Positions 6,642 to 12,513 of a stretch of 12,513 nucleotides of DNA are shown here, piece by piece (within the stretch, counting starts at the first letter, position 1; each line of letters begins with the position of its first letter). Location: the NCBI GenBank assembly GCA_009783805.1, contig WRCU01000020.1:1-12513 (forward strand). The letters are read 5' to 3'. Under the pieces are notes generated by a model, which saw only the letters and a program-made list of their open reading frames with translations, ran no database searches and was not told the origin of the DNA. The translations under genes were made by a program, and so were the position numbers. The stretch is from Oscillospiraceae bacterium (GTDB taxonomy: Bacteria; Bacillota; Clostridia; WRCU01).

Positions 6642-8333
6642 TTATGGACTATGTTGATCGCGGCACCCCCCGATTTCCGCCTTCAGGGCCTTGAGCCTTT
6701 TCATCACGTCGTTGCCGCCGCGCCCGAAGTAGTCGTGCAGGGTCTTGTACTCGGAGTATAGCCTCGCATACCTCGCCGCGTTTTCGGGGATGGGGCGGTA
6801 GCGTTCTTCCTTGACCTTCGGCATGCGGCGCGCCGCCTCGAATATGTCGTCGTACCCGCCCTTGGCCGACCCGGCCGCGACCGCCCCGAACATGGCGGCG
6901 CCCAGGGCGACGGTCTGCGGCGACGCGGACAGCGCGATGCTTCTGCCCGTAACGTCGGCGTATATCTGCATCATCATGGCGTCCTTCTCAGCGATGCCCC
7001 CACAGGCGTAGATCTCGCGGATCGGCACGCCGCATCCCTCGAACGTCTCTATGATCATGTTCGTCCCGTAGGCCGTCGCCTCTATGAGCGCGCGGTATAT
7101 CTCCTCGGGTTTCGTCGCAAGCGTCATCCCCAATATCATGCCAGTCAAGTCGGCGTCCACCAGCACCGACCTGTTCCCGTTCCACCAGTCGAGCGCCAGC
7201 AGGCCGCTCTCCCCGGGCCGGAGCCTCTCCGCCTTGCCCCTCAGGAGGGCGTGCAGCCCGATCCCCTTCCGCTCGGCCTCCTCCTTGTATTCGGAGGGCA
7301 CGAGGCTCCTCACGAACCAGTCGAAATGGTCGCCCACGCACGACTGCCCCGCCTCGAAGCCCATCAACCCCGGTATGATGCCGTCCTCGACCACGCCGCA
7401 CATGCCCGGCACGATCCGCTCCTCATGGCCCAGCACCATGTGGCACGTCGACGTGCCCATGATCATGAGCATCTTCCCGGGTTCCGTGATCCCCACGGCG
7501 GGCACGGCCACATGCGCGTCCACGTTCGCGACGCCCACCGCCGTCCCCGGCTTCAGCCCCAGCGCCTCCGCGGCATCCGGCCTCAGGTCCCCGGCCTTTG
7601 AGCCGATGGGGTCTACCCCATGCCCGAATTTTTCGGCGACCACGTTCTCCAGCCTAGGGTCGAGCTCCTTGAAGAACGCCTTAGACGGGTACCCTTCGCG
7701 CTTGCTCCATAGGGCTTTATAGCCCGCGGTGCAACTGTTCCTCCTGGCCACGCCGGTGAGCCACATCGTCACCCAGTCGGTGGCCTCCATGAAGGAGGCG
7801 GCCGCCGCGTATATCTCCGGCGCCTCGTCGAGCACCTGCATGACCTTGGGGAACATCCACTCGGAGGAGACCTTGCCGCCGTACCTCGCGAGGAAAGGCT
7901 CACCCCTCCGCGACGCGACCTCATTGAGCCGGTTCGCCTCATCCTGGGCCGCATGGTGCTTCCACAGCTTTACCCACGAATGCGGGTTCGCGCAATGGCG
8001 CACGTCAAAGGCCAGCGGTTCGCCGGCTCCGTCCACGGGCAGCATCGTGCACGCCGTGAAGTCTATGGCCATCCCGATGACGTCGGACGCGTCGACCCCC
8101 GCCTTACGCAACGTCTGCGGCACCGTCGCCGTCAGCACGTCCAGGTAGTCCCGGGGATGCTGCAGCGCCCAATCGTGCCCGAGCCTCGTCCCGTCGGGCA
8201 GGCGCTCGTCCATCACCGCGTGCGGGTACGGCATCTCGGCCGTCGCGACTATGTCGCCGCAGCCCACGTCCACCAGTACGGCCCTGCCCGAGAGGGTCCC
8301 GAAATCCACGCCGACGCTGTACCTCACGCCCAT
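6642..8333 (-). CDS. araB: Ribulokinase AraB
   Basis: A 563-residue FGGY-family carbohydrate kinase, the usual AraB length. It phosphorylates L-ribulose with ATP to L-ribulose-5-phosphate in L-arabinose catabolism. The N-terminus has the family phosphate-binding start [16 protein letters not shown] (7-22, Asp10). The middle carries DFTACTMLP (91-99), the catalytic-base motif [10 protein letters not shown] with Asp272, and the MGTSTCHM segment (292-299). The C-terminal ATPase half has [19 protein letters not shown] (443-461) and [14 protein letters not shown] (471-484). TSTCHM and NVDAH separate AraB from xylulokinase and glycerol kinase. The ATG at 8333 follows a GGGAAAGGCGGG stretch, and a good promoter lies at 8383-8411. 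araA and araD are not in the window, and the gene sits between a PHP/DUF3604 gene and a rhomboid gene, so the arabinose genes are scattered or the substrate differs. Confidence 0.95.
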   Translation of the reverse strand: MGVRYSVGVDFGTLSGRAVLVDVGCGDIVATAEMPYPHAVMDERLPDGTRLGHDWALQHPRDYLDVLTATVPQTLRKAGVDASDVIGMAIDFTACTMLPVDGAGEPLAFDVRHCANPHSWVKLWKHHAAQDEANRLNEVASRRGEPFLARYGGKVSSEWMFPKVMQVLDEAPEIYAAAASFMEATDWVTMWLTGVARRNSCTAGYKALWSKREGYPSKAFFKELDPRLENVVAEKFGHGVDPIGSKAGDLRPDAAEALGLKPGTAVGVANVDAHVAVPAVGITEPGKMLMIMGTSTCHMVLGHEERIVPGMCGVVEDGIIPGLMGFEAGQSCVGDHFDWFVRSLVPSEYKEEAERKGIGLHALLRGKAERLRPGESGLLALDWWNGNRSVLVDADLTGMILGMTLATKPEEIYRALIEATAYGTNMIIETFEGCGVPIREIYACGGIAEKDAMMMQIYADVTGRSIALSASPQTVALGAAMFGAVAAGSAKGGYDDIFEAARRMPKVKEERYRPIPENAARYARLYSEYKTLHDYFGRGGNDVMKRLKALKAEIGGCRDQHSP

Positions 8334-8382
8334 ATCGCCCGCCTTTCCCTAGGGCCCGACGGCCCGCGGCCCATGATGCCCA

Positions 8383-8411
8383 ATTCTATCGGTAACGCCC
8401 ACCCCTGGCAA
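8383..8411 (-). promoter_or_regulatory. Sigma70-type promoter of araB
   Basis: On the minus strand TTGCCA (8411 to 8406) and TAGAAT (8388 to 8383) are separated by 17 bases. Transcription would start near 8376, giving a leader of about 43 bases to the ATG at 8333. The spacing and the -35 match the promoter at 636-664, which supports both. Confidence 0.6.
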
Positions 8412-8427
8412 ACCCACGCGCGCCTGC

Positions 8428-8441
8428 GCCGCCTAGGCGGC
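8428..8441. repeat. 14-bp perfect palindrome between the PHP gene and the araB promoter
   Basis: GCCGCCTAGGCGGC reads the same on both strands. It lies 5 bases after the PHP stop codon and 16 bases upstream of the araB -35 box. It could be a regulator site for araB or the stem of a weak terminator for the PHP gene (5-bp stem, CTAG loop); no U-run follows on the minus strand, which favours an operator. The remainder of the gap 8334-8446 holds the araB promoter and leader. Confidence 0.4.
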
Positions 8442-8446
8442 TCGGC

Positions 8447-10213
8447 TCAGGTCCCCTCCACGAATATCGGGGAGGTCCAGGCCATGCCGCCGTCCGCCTG
8501 CGCCACCCTCAGGTAGTACATGGAAGCGCCCGGGAGGGCCTCGTCCACGAACTCCGCCTCAAACGACCTTATCTGGTTCTCCTGGTCCCCGCCCCTATAG
8601 GACTTGACGGCGACGTTGCCGCGGAATACCGTCGCCTCCTGGAAGAACCCATGGCAGACCGCCCTCAGCTTGAACGCGATGGGGCTGCCCGCGGGGACCG
8701 CCATCTCGTCGCCCATGATCCGGTCCCCCGAGGAGAACCCCACCACGATGTGCGGGCCGTTGGTGGCGTATGTGTGCCGCCTCATGATGGCGTCCCAGAT
8801 CGACTCCGGCGTGAGCTCCCTGGCCATGGCGACGGCCAGCCCGCAATGCGTCGAGAAGTACCGCTCCCTGGCGGCGACCCCGCAGTCGCCCAGCATCCCC
8901 CTATGGTCGTCGCTGCCGCCGACCAAACCGAGCCTCAGCCCGCGGTCGACGAGGCCGGCCCAGACGTGCTCGTAGTTCCTGTGCGTGGAGTGGATCTCGA
9001 AGACCGGCATCACCGTAGGGTCGTGATAGTCGGGGTTCGACTGCCTCCCGCCGCAGTGGGGAATCACCATGAAGCCGTCGGTCGAGGCCCTGATCCTCCT
9101 TATCGTCTCCCTGAGGTCTATCCGCTCCGACCTGACCCCCGGCACGCACCAAGGGCCGTCGATGGCGGAGTTCCTCACCAGCGGCCCTTCACCGGACAGG
9201 TAATATACGTTGTTGTCGCCTCCCTCGTCCGGCAGCCCGGACCACTCGTACCCCAGGAAGGCCACGAAGTCGCCCGGCCTGTTGGCCTTGCGGGTCTCAT
9301 CCGCGACCTCCGCCCACGCCCCGTCGTCCAGCTCCATGTCATGGCTGGTGACGGACGCGAAGTCCATGCCTGCGGCCACCCGCGCATAGGCGTAGAGGCT
9401 GCCGGGCCCGTTCGTGCCGTCGCAGAGGTCGGACTGCCCGTGTATGTCGCCGAAGAAGGCTCCGTACCCCTCCGCCAGGCAGGGGCCGAACGGGTTGGTC
9501 CTGGAGTGGAACCGGCCGTCCCCGGATGAGACCGACAAGGTATGCCACCTACCGTCGTCCGGCAGGTCCAGGGAGTCCGCGATGGCCAATCCCCCCTTCA
9601 GCCGCACCTCCCCCAAGAACCTTACGTCGTCCAGCACGACGTCCACGGCGAGCTCCCCCGGCGAGGCCACGTTGCCGTACGCGTCCTCCGCCTTGACGCT
9701 TAGGGTGCGCCTCCCGACCCCATTGACGTCCCTGACGTACGCCCGGATTATGGCCGGCTCAGCGCCAGTCACGGTGAACAGCCGCGATTCTTCCCGCGGG
9801 GCGACCTCCCACGGCCCGCCCTTCCCCCGCCTGATCCCCAGCCTGAAGCCGGACCGCTCCTCGCTGAAGCTCTGTGCCCTGAATCCCCTGTCACCGCCCA
9901 TCTCGACCCTGACCACGTCCCCGGGCGCCAGGGCGCCTGCCTTTACCTCCACCGAGAATCCCCTGTTCCAAGGATGCCCGCCCGGCGTCCCGGTGACCGC
10001 CAGGCTGACACCGGGCCTGTCGGCCTTTACCTCTACGTAGTTCTCCAGGTCCCGGCTCACGCCTTGGGCGTCCCCGATGTCGGAGGTGTGCCTGGAGGCT
10101 ATCGTCAGCATCCCGCCTTCCTCTATCGCCTTCTCCACGCGGACCTCAACGGCGCAGCGGAAGAGCTGGTTGGCCTTGATGGTCGTCGGGCCAGCGTACC
10201 GTATCCTTTCCAT
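8447..10213 (-). CDS. PHP-superfamily / DUF3604-like predicted metal-dependent hydrolase
   Basis: A 588-residue protein from ATG 10213. Residues 1 to about 240 form a beta-rich domain. The C-terminal part has PHP metal-site motifs in order: GDIHGQSD (255-262), TSHD (289-292), GYEW (321-324), IPHCGG (384-389), EIHS (406-409) and GGSDDHRG (432-439). A final beta-rich segment ends with YYLRVAQ and WTSPIF. This order matches DUF3604-type proteins, whose members are predicted metal hydrolases or phosphoesterases of largely unknown substrate. All expected His/Asp ligands are present, so it is probably active. It has no signal peptide. A start further upstream (TTG 10297) adds a low-complexity Gly/Arg tail and is unlikely; AGGGGGAAGGGG lies about 10 bases before ATG 10213. 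It lies upstream of araB in the same direction but araB has its own promoter. Confidence 0.85.
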   Translation of the reverse strand: MERIRYAGPTTIKANQLFRCAVEVRVEKAIEEGGMLTIASRHTSDIGDAQGVSRDLENYVEVKADRPGVSLAVTGTPGGHPWNRGFSVEVKAGALAPGDVVRVEMGGDRGFRAQSFSEERSGFRLGIRRGKGGPWEVAPREESRLFTVTGAEPAIIRAYVRDVNGVGRRTLSVKAEDAYGNVASPGELAVDVVLDDVRFLGEVRLKGGLAIADSLDLPDDGRWHTLSVSSGDGRFHSRTNPFGPCLAEGYGAFFGDIHGQSDLCDGTNGPGSLYAYARVAAGMDFASVTSHDMELDDGAWAEVADETRKANRPGDFVAFLGYEWSGLPDEGGDNNVYYLSGEGPLVRNSAIDGPWCVPGVRSERIDLRETIRRIRASTDGFMVIPHCGGRQSNPDYHDPTVMPVFEIHSTHRNYEHVWAGLVDRGLRLGLVGGSDDHRGMLGDCGVAARERYFSTHCGLAVAMARELTPESIWDAIMRRHTYATNGPHIVVGFSSGDRIMGDEMAVPAGSPIAFKLRAVCHGFFQEATVFRGNVAVKSYRGGDQENQIRSFEAEFVDEALPGASMYYLRVAQADGGMAWTSPIFVEGT

Positions 10214-10288
10214 GTATCTACCGCCCCTTCCCCCTAGCCCCCATCGGCCGGCTAAGGACCCCGCCGCGCCCGGTTGGGAGGCCCGGAC

Positions 10289-10298
10289 CTTGCGCAAG
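10289..10298. promoter_or_regulatory. 10-bp palindrome next to the divergent promoters
   Basis: CTTGCGCAAG is a perfect palindrome ending 3 bases before the rightward -10 box, where it would occupy the -35/-10 spacer. Such a site could bind a dimeric regulator. No regulator gene is nearby, so the role is inference. Confidence 0.35.
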
Positions 10299-10307
10299 TG
10301 GTATAAT
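10299..10307 (+). promoter_or_regulatory. Extended -10 promoter of the D-2-hydroxyacid dehydrogenase gene
   Basis: TGGTATAAT is a perfect extended -10 element. No -35 hexamer at 17 bases is recognisable; TTGGGA at 10274 is 22 bases away. Transcription would start near 10314, about 70 bases before the ATG at 10384. Confidence 0.6.
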
Positions 10308-10314
10308 CGCCATC

Positions 10315-10320
10315 ATTATA
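10315..10320 (-). promoter_or_regulatory. Candidate -10 box of the PHP gene, facing the rightward promoter
   Basis: On the minus strand this is TATAAT. Together with the rightward TATAAT it forms the inverted repeat TATAAT-N7-ATTATA (10302-10320). A leftward start near 10308 would give a leader of about 95 bases to ATG 10213. No TG extension or clear -35 supports it, so it is weaker than its partner. Confidence 0.4.
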
Positions 10321-10383
10321 GCGAAAATGGGGGGAGGATGCGGAGGCCTGACCCGACGAGGGCGGCCAGGCCGCGCGGGCCGT

Positions 10384-11343
10384 ATGAGGATAGTCATACT
10401 GGACGGGTATACGGAGAATCCCGGCGACCTCAGTTGGCGGGGATTCGAGGAGCTGGGCGCGCTCACGGTGCATGACAGGACGCCGATGGACGAGCGCGAG
10501 GTGATCGCGAGGATCGGCTCGGCCGAGATAGTCCTGACAAACAAGACCCCCATCGGGGAGAGTGTGCTGGAAGGATGCCCGGGCATCAGGTATATCGGCG
10601 TGCTGGCCACGGGCTACAACGTGGTGGACGTGGTCGGGGCCCGCAAGCGCGGCATACCCGTTTGCAACGTCCCCACCTACGGGACGGACGCCGTCGGGCA
10701 GTTCGCCATAGCGTTGTTGCTGGAGATATGCCACCGCATAGGGCATCACAGCGAGGCGGTTAAGGCCGGCCGATGGTCCTCCTGCCCGGACTTCTGCTTT
10801 TGGGACCACCCATTGATCGAGCTTTCCGGAAAGGTGATGGGCGTCGTCGGGTTCGGCCGGATCGGCCAGGTCACCGGGGCCATAGCCAAGGCGATGGGCA
10901 TGGAGGTGCTGGCGCACGACGTGAACGAGACGGACTCGGGCAGGCGCATAGCGCGATACGCCACGCTGGACGCGATATGGTCCGAGTCGGACGTGATTTC
11001 CCTTCACTGCCCCCTGTTCCCGGAGACCGCCGAGATCATATGCAAGGAAAGCATAGCCAAGATGAAGGACGGCGTGATAATAATCAACAACTCGAGGGGC
11101 CCGCTGATAAACGAGCGTGACCTGGCTGACGCCCTGAACTCCGGGAAGGTCTACGCAGCCGGCATCGACGTCGTCTCGACGGAGCCGATATCAATGGGCA
11201 ACCCCCTCCTGACGGCGAAGAACTGCATCATCACCCCACACATATCTTGGGCCCCGAAGGAGAGCAGGAAAAGGCTGATGGACATCGCCGTCGGGAACCT
11301 TAAGGCCTACATGGAAGGCGAGCCGAGGAACGTGGTCAACTGA
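10384..11343 (+). CDS. D-2-hydroxyacid dehydrogenase, glycerate dehydrogenase/hydroxypyruvate reductase type
   Basis: A 319-residue NAD(P)-dependent dehydrogenase of the D-isomer family, of normal length. The Rossmann loop is VGFGRIGQ (Gly156-x-Gly158-xx-Gly161), and an acidic residue, Asp179, ends the second strand, which favours NADH over NADPH. Catalytic residues are Arg238 in NNSRGPLI, Glu267 in VVSTEP and His286 in ITPHISWA. The N-terminal substrate domain starts MRIVILDGYTENPGDLSW and has the VLATGYNVVD segment (73-82). The sequence looks most like glycerate dehydrogenases (hydroxypyruvate to D-glycerate), but D-lactate or other 2-keto acids are possible. The start is chosen at ATG 10384 because it begins the conserved first strand. 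An in-frame ATG at 10327 would add 19 low-complexity Gly/Arg residues. The strong GGGGGGAGGA at 10329-10338 is too far from 10384, which leaves the start slightly open. It converges on rplS. Confidence 0.9.
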   Translation: MRIVILDGYTENPGDLSWRGFEELGALTVHDRTPMDEREVIARIGSAEIVLTNKTPIGESVLEGCPGIRYIGVLATGYNVVDVVGARKRGIPVCNVPTYGTDAVGQFAIALLLEICHRIGHHSEAVKAGRWSSCPDFCFWDHPLIELSGKVMGVVGFGRIGQVTGAIAKAMGMEVLAHDVNETDSGRRIARYATLDAIWSESDVISLHCPLFPETAEIICKESIAKMKDGVIIINNSRGPLINERDLADALNSGKVYAAGIDVVSTEPISMGNPLLTAKNCIITPHISWAPKESRKRLMDIAVGNLKAYMEGEPRNVVN

Positions 11344-11360
11344 CGGCGGCTGCCGGTTTT
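11344..11360 (+). terminator. Weak terminator-like hairpin after the dehydrogenase gene
   Basis: Directly after the TGA, CGGC-GGCT-GCCG forms a 4-bp GC stem followed by GTTTT. The stem and U-run are short, so this is a weak candidate. Confidence 0.3.
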
Positions 11361-11421
11361 CGTCGCGTAGGCAAAGGCCGCCCTAACGCGGCCGGGCGGG
11401 CGCGATCCAAACCGCCCCGCG

Positions 11422-11452
11422 CGCGGCCGGGCCTTGCGGCCCAGTGGCCGCG
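11422..11452. terminator. GC-rich hairpin between convergent genes
   Basis: CGCGGCC then GGGCC, a TTGC loop, GGCCC, a 3-base AGT bulge, and GGCCGCG form a 12-bp stem in the 119-base gap between the dehydrogenase and rplS. It lies 10 bases after the rplS stop. On the minus strand only TTT follows some distance on, and on the plus strand no U-run follows, so it may act as a processing or pause structure instead of a classic terminator. Confidence 0.35.
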
Positions 11453-11462
11453 TCCGTAAGCG

Positions 11463-11807
11463 TTACGACAGCCTTTCCTTGATCTTGGCGGCTTTGCCGG
11501 TCCTGTCGCGCAGATAATAGAGCTTCGCCCTGCGGACCACGCCGTGCCTGACGACCTCTATCCTGTCGATCCTGCGCGAGTGCAGCGGGAACACGCGCTC
11601 TACGCCGACGCCGTACGAAACCCTGCGGACGGTGAACGTCTCGCTCGCGCCGCCGCCCTTCATCGCTATGAGCGTGCCCTCGAAGACCTGGACCCTCTCC
11701 CTGCCGCCTTCCTTGACCTTCACGTGCACCTTGAGGTGGTCGCCTATCCTCATCTCGGGCAAGCCATCCTTGACCTGCTCGTTGCCTATCGTCTCCAATA
11801 TGTCCAT
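11463..11807 (-). CDS. rplS: 50S ribosomal protein L19
   Basis: A 114-residue protein of standard L19 length. It sits at the 30S-50S interface of the ribosome. Family signatures are present in order: the [23 protein letters not shown] strand pair (22-44), [16 protein letters not shown] (47-62), [12 protein letters not shown] (66-77) and the C-terminal [20 protein letters not shown]. The ATG at 11807 is preceded by GGGGATGGGGG about 12 bases upstream, a G-run in place of a standard GGAGG. The gene lies 56 bases after trmD in the usual bacterial order, so the two are probably cotranscribed. Confidence 0.98.
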   Translation of the reverse strand: MDILETIGNEQVKDGLPEMRIGDHLKVHVKVKEGGRERVQVFEGTLIAMKGGGASETFTVRRVSYGVGVERVFPLHSRRIDRIEVVRHGVVRRAKLYYLRDRTGKAAKIKERLS

Positions 11808-11838
11808 TGACTTAAAGTACCCCCATCCCCGTTAATGT

Positions 11839-11856
11839 ATGGCGTCCACACGCCAT
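11839..11856 (-). promoter_or_regulatory. Hairpin between trmD and rplS
   Basis: ATGGCGT-CCAC-ACGCCAT (plus-strand reading) gives a 7-bp perfect stem with a 4-base loop in the 56-base gap, starting 7 bases after the trmD stop. In the transcript it would precede the rplS ribosome site. It may be an RNA processing site or a leftover of an L19 autoregulatory leader of the kind known in Bacillota; no U-run follows, so it is not a terminator. Confidence 0.45.
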
Positions 11857-11863
11857 GCCCGCC

Positions 11864-12513
11864 CTATCCGCCCCCCAGCAAGTCCGGCCTGGCCTTGCCG
11901 GTCACCTCGACGGACTTCGCCCTGCGCCATTCCCTGATCCGCCTGTCATCGCCCGACAGCAGCACCTCGGGCACCGCCCTGCCGAGGAAGGACCGCGGCC
12001 TGGTGTATTGCGGGTATTCCAATAGGCCGCCCTCGAACGACTCATCCACGGCACTGCCCTCGCACGAGAGTACCCCGGGCAGCAACCTGGCCGTGGCGTC
12101 CACCACCACCATCGCCGGAAGCTCGCCGCCGGTCAGGATATAGTCCCCTATGGAGACCTCCTCGTCTGATATCTCCTCATAGACCCTTTCGTCAATCCCC
12201 TCATAATGCCCGCACACCAATATGATGTGCGGCCGTCCCGCGTATTCCCTCGCCTTGGCCTGACAGAAGGCCGACCCCCTCGGGGACAGGCATACGGTCC
12301 AGGGCCTCGCGCCGCCCGCCTTACGCGCCGCGGCGACCGCCGACAGCCAGGCGCTGTATATGGGCTGGGCCATCATGAGCATCCCGTCGCCGCCGCCGTA
12401 CGTATAGTCGTCCACCTTGCGGTGCTTGTTGGCGGAGTGCTCCCTTATGTCCACGGCCGAGACCTCGATCAGCCCCGACCCCATCGCCCTGCCCACCACA
12501 CCGTACCCCCCGA
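11864..12513 (-). CDS. trmD: tRNA (guanine-N1)-methyltransferase TrmD, 5' end beyond the window
   Basis: The frame is open from the right edge to TAG at 11864, about 216 visible codons. It methylates G37 of tRNAs next to the anticodon with S-adenosylmethionine and prevents frameshifting. The trefoil-knot SAM site is clear: CGHYEGIDERV and then IGDYILTGGELPAMVVVDA. KVDDYTYGGGDGM is the N-terminal substrate segment, and GLLEYPQYTRP with VLLSGDDRRIREWRR forms the C-terminal domain. In-frame codons upstream of the GTG at 12499 read GGYG, matching the family stretch before the GRA segment, so translation starts outside the window and 12499 is not the start. Only about 10-15 N-terminal residues are missing by family length. 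The catalytic arginine is present in DATARLLPG; the position of the catalytic Asp of the E. coli enzyme is Glu here (see findings). Confidence 0.97.
   Translation of the reverse strand, partial: GGYGVVGRAMGSGLIEVSAVDIREHSANKHRKVDDYTYGGGDGMLMMAQPIYSAWLSAVAAARKAGGARPWTVCLSPRGSAFCQAKAREYAGRPHIILVCGHYEGIDERVYEEISDEEVSIGDYILTGGELPAMVVVDATARLLPGVLSCEGSAVDESFEGGLLEYPQYTRPRSFLGRAVPEVLLSGDDRRIREWRRAKSVEVTGKARPDLLGGG

Noticed and set aside
8651..9529. 292-codon open frame on the plus strand opposite the PHP gene
   Set aside because: It is antisense to a well-supported gene, rich in Pro/Arg/Val/His with no recognisable motif, as expected from GC-rich DNA.
10252..11007. 251-codon open frame on the minus strand opposite the dehydrogenase
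   Set aside because: It is a shadow of a gene with complete catalytic residues and has a His/Arg/Pro-rich composition with no domain.
12497..12499. GTG at 12499 as the trmD start
   Set aside because: In-frame upstream codons continue the family sequence, so the gene is cut by the window edge.
1..12513. Mobile element, prophage or defence island
   Set aside because: No transposase, integrase, terminal repeats, tRNA attachment site or defence genes were seen, and codon use looks uniform across the genes.

Overview
This is a GC-rich bacterial chromosomal window. The linked trmD and rplS genes at the right end are the tail of the bacterial rpsP-rimM-trmD-rplS order and rule out an archaeon or a plasmid-only fragment. 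The mix of genes (a uroporphyrinogen-decarboxylase-like protein, a calcium-binding-type repeat protein, ribulokinase, a PHP/DUF3604 protein, a membrane HtrA protease with a cytoplasmic N-terminal region, MetA with a Clostridia/Bacillus-type active site) suggests an anaerobic Bacillota/Clostridia-type lineage. That placement is inference. Isoleucine AUA and arginine AGG codons are strikingly frequent for so GC-rich a sequence, which is a useful lineage clue.

Layout, left to right. Positions 1-612 (minus) hold the first 204 codons of an FG-GAP/VCBS-like repeat protein that runs off the left edge. It is transcribed divergently from a uroD-like gene (704-1933, plus), and the two promoters share almost the same -10 bases. 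The uroD-like gene meets, and overlaps by 10 bp, the end of a long leftward run of genes: from right to left a PHP/DUF3604 hydrolase-like gene (8447-10213), ribulokinase araB (6642-8333), a rhomboid protease with a TPR tail (5300-6592 or further upstream), homoserine O-acyltransferase metA (4295-5224), an HtrA-type protease (2504-4186) and a GNAT acetyltransferase (1924-2496). araB has its own good promoter (TTGCCA-17-TAGAAT). The rhomboid gene is tightly linked to araB, and the GNAT gene follows htrA by 7 bp. At about 10.2-10.4 kb a second divergent region with face-to-face TATAAT boxes separates the PHP gene from a rightward D-2-hydroxyacid dehydrogenase gene (10384-11343). That gene converges on rplS (11463-11807), which lies downstream of trmD (11864 to the right edge, 5' end missing).

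Functionally the window joins housekeeping genes (tRNA m1G37 methylation, ribosomal protein L19, methionine synthesis), envelope proteolysis (HtrA and rhomboid next to each other) and sugar or small-acid metabolism (ribulokinase, D-2-hydroxyacid dehydrogenase, PHP protein, repeat protein). I see no transposase, integrase, CRISPR array, tRNA or rRNA, and no clear novel multi-gene system. The points most worth checking are the missing canonical start codon of the rhomboid gene, the tyrosine/glutamine-rich tandem repeat in HtrA, the two symmetric divergent promoters, and the AUA/AGG codon habit.
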